Below, piece by piece: positions 63,039 to 64,000 of a DNA stretch of 64,000 nucleotides. The notes beneath the pieces are model-generated. The model saw nothing but the letters and a program-made list of their open reading frames with translations. It searched no databases and was not told the DNA's origin. The DNA comes from Fusobacterium gastrosuis. Lineage in GTDB: Bacteria > Fusobacteriota > Fusobacteriia > Fusobacteriales > Fusobacteriaceae. Position 1 is the first letter of the stretch. Each line of letters opens with the position of its first letter. Made by a program: the position numbers and the translations under genes. The stretch is from positions 1,736,001 to 1,800,000 of the forward strand of contig NZ_LT607734.1 in assembly GCF_900095285.1 (NCBI RefSeq), given 5' to 3'.

Positions 63039-64000
63039 ATGTCAAATTCTATTTTAAAAAGTGACCAGAAAAAGTTCAATATTTTTCTTGGTGAATTTTT
63101 AAATAAGCTTAGTAATACACCTACTACTCAAATGATTTCAAAAGAGTTATTTGCTATGAAGAAAAAAGACTATGTTTTAATAAATAATAATCTCTCTCTT
63201 CCAGAATTATCTCAAAATTTATTAGATGATATCATTCTTGAAAAAGACGAAATTTTTGAAATTTTAAATAAACTTTTTTCAAAAAATTCCAAATATAATA
63301 ATAGTTTTCATAAAGCATTGCTAGATTCAAATTTATTCTCAACTATTATTAGTTCTAACTATGATTCAATTTTTGAAGACTATTTTTTTGATTTATTGAA
63401 TAAACAAACTCCTTTTTCTATAAATAAAGATGAGGTTAATAAAATTTCATTTTATAAATTATATGGAGATTTTAACATTCCTGATAAGTTTGTCTTGTCT
63501 ACACAAGATATTAAAAGACTAAAAATCTTAGACTTCTATACTCCATTTTGGAGAAAAATATCAGATGACTTATGTAAAAATCCTACTATACTTTTTGGAA
63601 TAAACTTTAGTGATTCAACAACTTTAGGTATACTAGACTTTATTTTTTCAAAAATAAAAAAACAACATCAACCTGTATATCTTTATAGTGATACTGCAAT
63701 AAATTCAGAAATTACCCAAAATTTTATTGACACTTATTCAATTACAGTTATAGAAGGAAAAATGGATGAATTTTTAAATATTATTAAAAATTATTTCCCA
63801 GATTTACAAAAAGAAGAAGGTGATGCTCCTCTGATGGAGTATGCCTAACTAAAGAGGAAGAAATTCCTCAAATAATTGAAACAAAAGAAACTTCTCCAGA
63901 AATTTTTCCTCAATTACCATTTCAAAGTGAAGAGGTTAAAAATAATTCTATAATAGAAAATAATGATGTGTCTGAAATAAGAGAACCTGTTATAATTTCT
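63039..64000 (+). pseudogene. SIR2-like domain protein, partial at window edge and with a frameshift near 63846
   Basis: The first frame gives 269 residues (to 63848). SIR2-like elements: TIISSNYDSIFEDYFFDLL near 106, FYKLYGDFNIP near 143 and PTILFGINFSDSTTLGILDF near 186. The N-terminal glycine-rich NAD-binding loop GAGxS is missing, so deacetylase activity is doubtful; related SIR2-like proteins are NADases in phage defence. Beyond the stop, the next frame continues open to the window end with an acidic, proline-containing stretch (LTKEEEIPQIIETKE). This looks like the same protein after one base change between 63824 and 63846, a place without a long homopolymer. It might also be two genes. 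Confidence 0.6.

Overview
The window is an AT-rich, densely packed bacterial chromosome segment that looks like Fusobacterium. It combines lipopolysaccharide genes (lpxK, kdsB: an outer-membrane organism) with sepF and Gram-positive-like codon and RBS habits, amino-acid fermentation enzymes (Fe-S serine dehydratase, threonine aldolase) and very low GC. Species cannot be fixed from sequence inspection alone; the F. nucleatum/F. periodonticum group is my inference.

Layout. 1-1032 is the 3' end of a large serine recombinase, probably the edge of a mobile element, facing a seven-tRNA operon (1073-1659, minus strand: Gly-Lys-Glu-Val-Asp-Thr-Leu) with a clear promoter. 1.7-12.5 kb carries an acetyltransferase, a hotdog thioesterase, guaA, a MATE exporter and a minus-strand cluster smc-lpxK-unknown-nadD. 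12.6-20.4 kb has an S9 peptidase, the N-acetylmuramate recycling pair murQ-murP behind a perfect palindrome, threonine aldolase, trmL, a phosphatase and kdsB. 20.4-28 kb is a plus-strand run: a SpoIID/LytB lipoprotein whose two halves appear in swapped order, an AlkD-like protein, uvrA, ruvA, a thioredoxin-fold protein and serine dehydratase. 28-36.7 kb has a frameshifted CNNM/CBS protein, sepF, an S24 (LexA/CI-like) regulator divergent from a 37-codon gene, Nudix, MATE, holA, lipoproteins, crr and an L,D-transpeptidase-like gene. 36.7-39.7 kb is a ferrous iron operon (feoA-feoA-feoB-small Cys-rich protein). 39.8-53.3 kb is a ten-gene minus-strand run: alanyl-tRNA editing protein, rlmN, PBP1A, a helicase with an Fe-S nuclease domain, sbcD, sbcC, queH, a membrane protein, a 56-residue protein and a DUF4015 protein. 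53.6-56.8 kb is bioB-bioD-bioA. The rest has dnaN, a PotD-like binding protein, an acetyltransferase, a SpoU methyltransferase, an APH-family kinase, a frameshifted cardiolipin synthase and a SIR2-like gene running off the window.

How genes fit together. murP has EIIB and EIIC but no EIIA; the free EIIA (crr) at 35.1 kb is the natural phosphate donor. The helicase-nuclease, sbcD and sbcC overlap and should be co-translated, forming a DNA-end processing cassette. UvrA, RuvA, the AlkD-like protein and the S24 regulator add further repair or stress functions.

Most unusual observations: the permuted SpoIID protein; a perfect hairpin placed exactly between a consensus Shine-Dalgarno and the crr start; the 37-codon gene with its own RBS and terminator, divergent from an autocleaving-type repressor with shared repeats between them; and three genes each broken by a one-base change in an A/T homopolymer, which suggests either assembly error or slippage. 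I found no CRISPR array, rRNA, complete insertion sequence or recognisable riboswitch.
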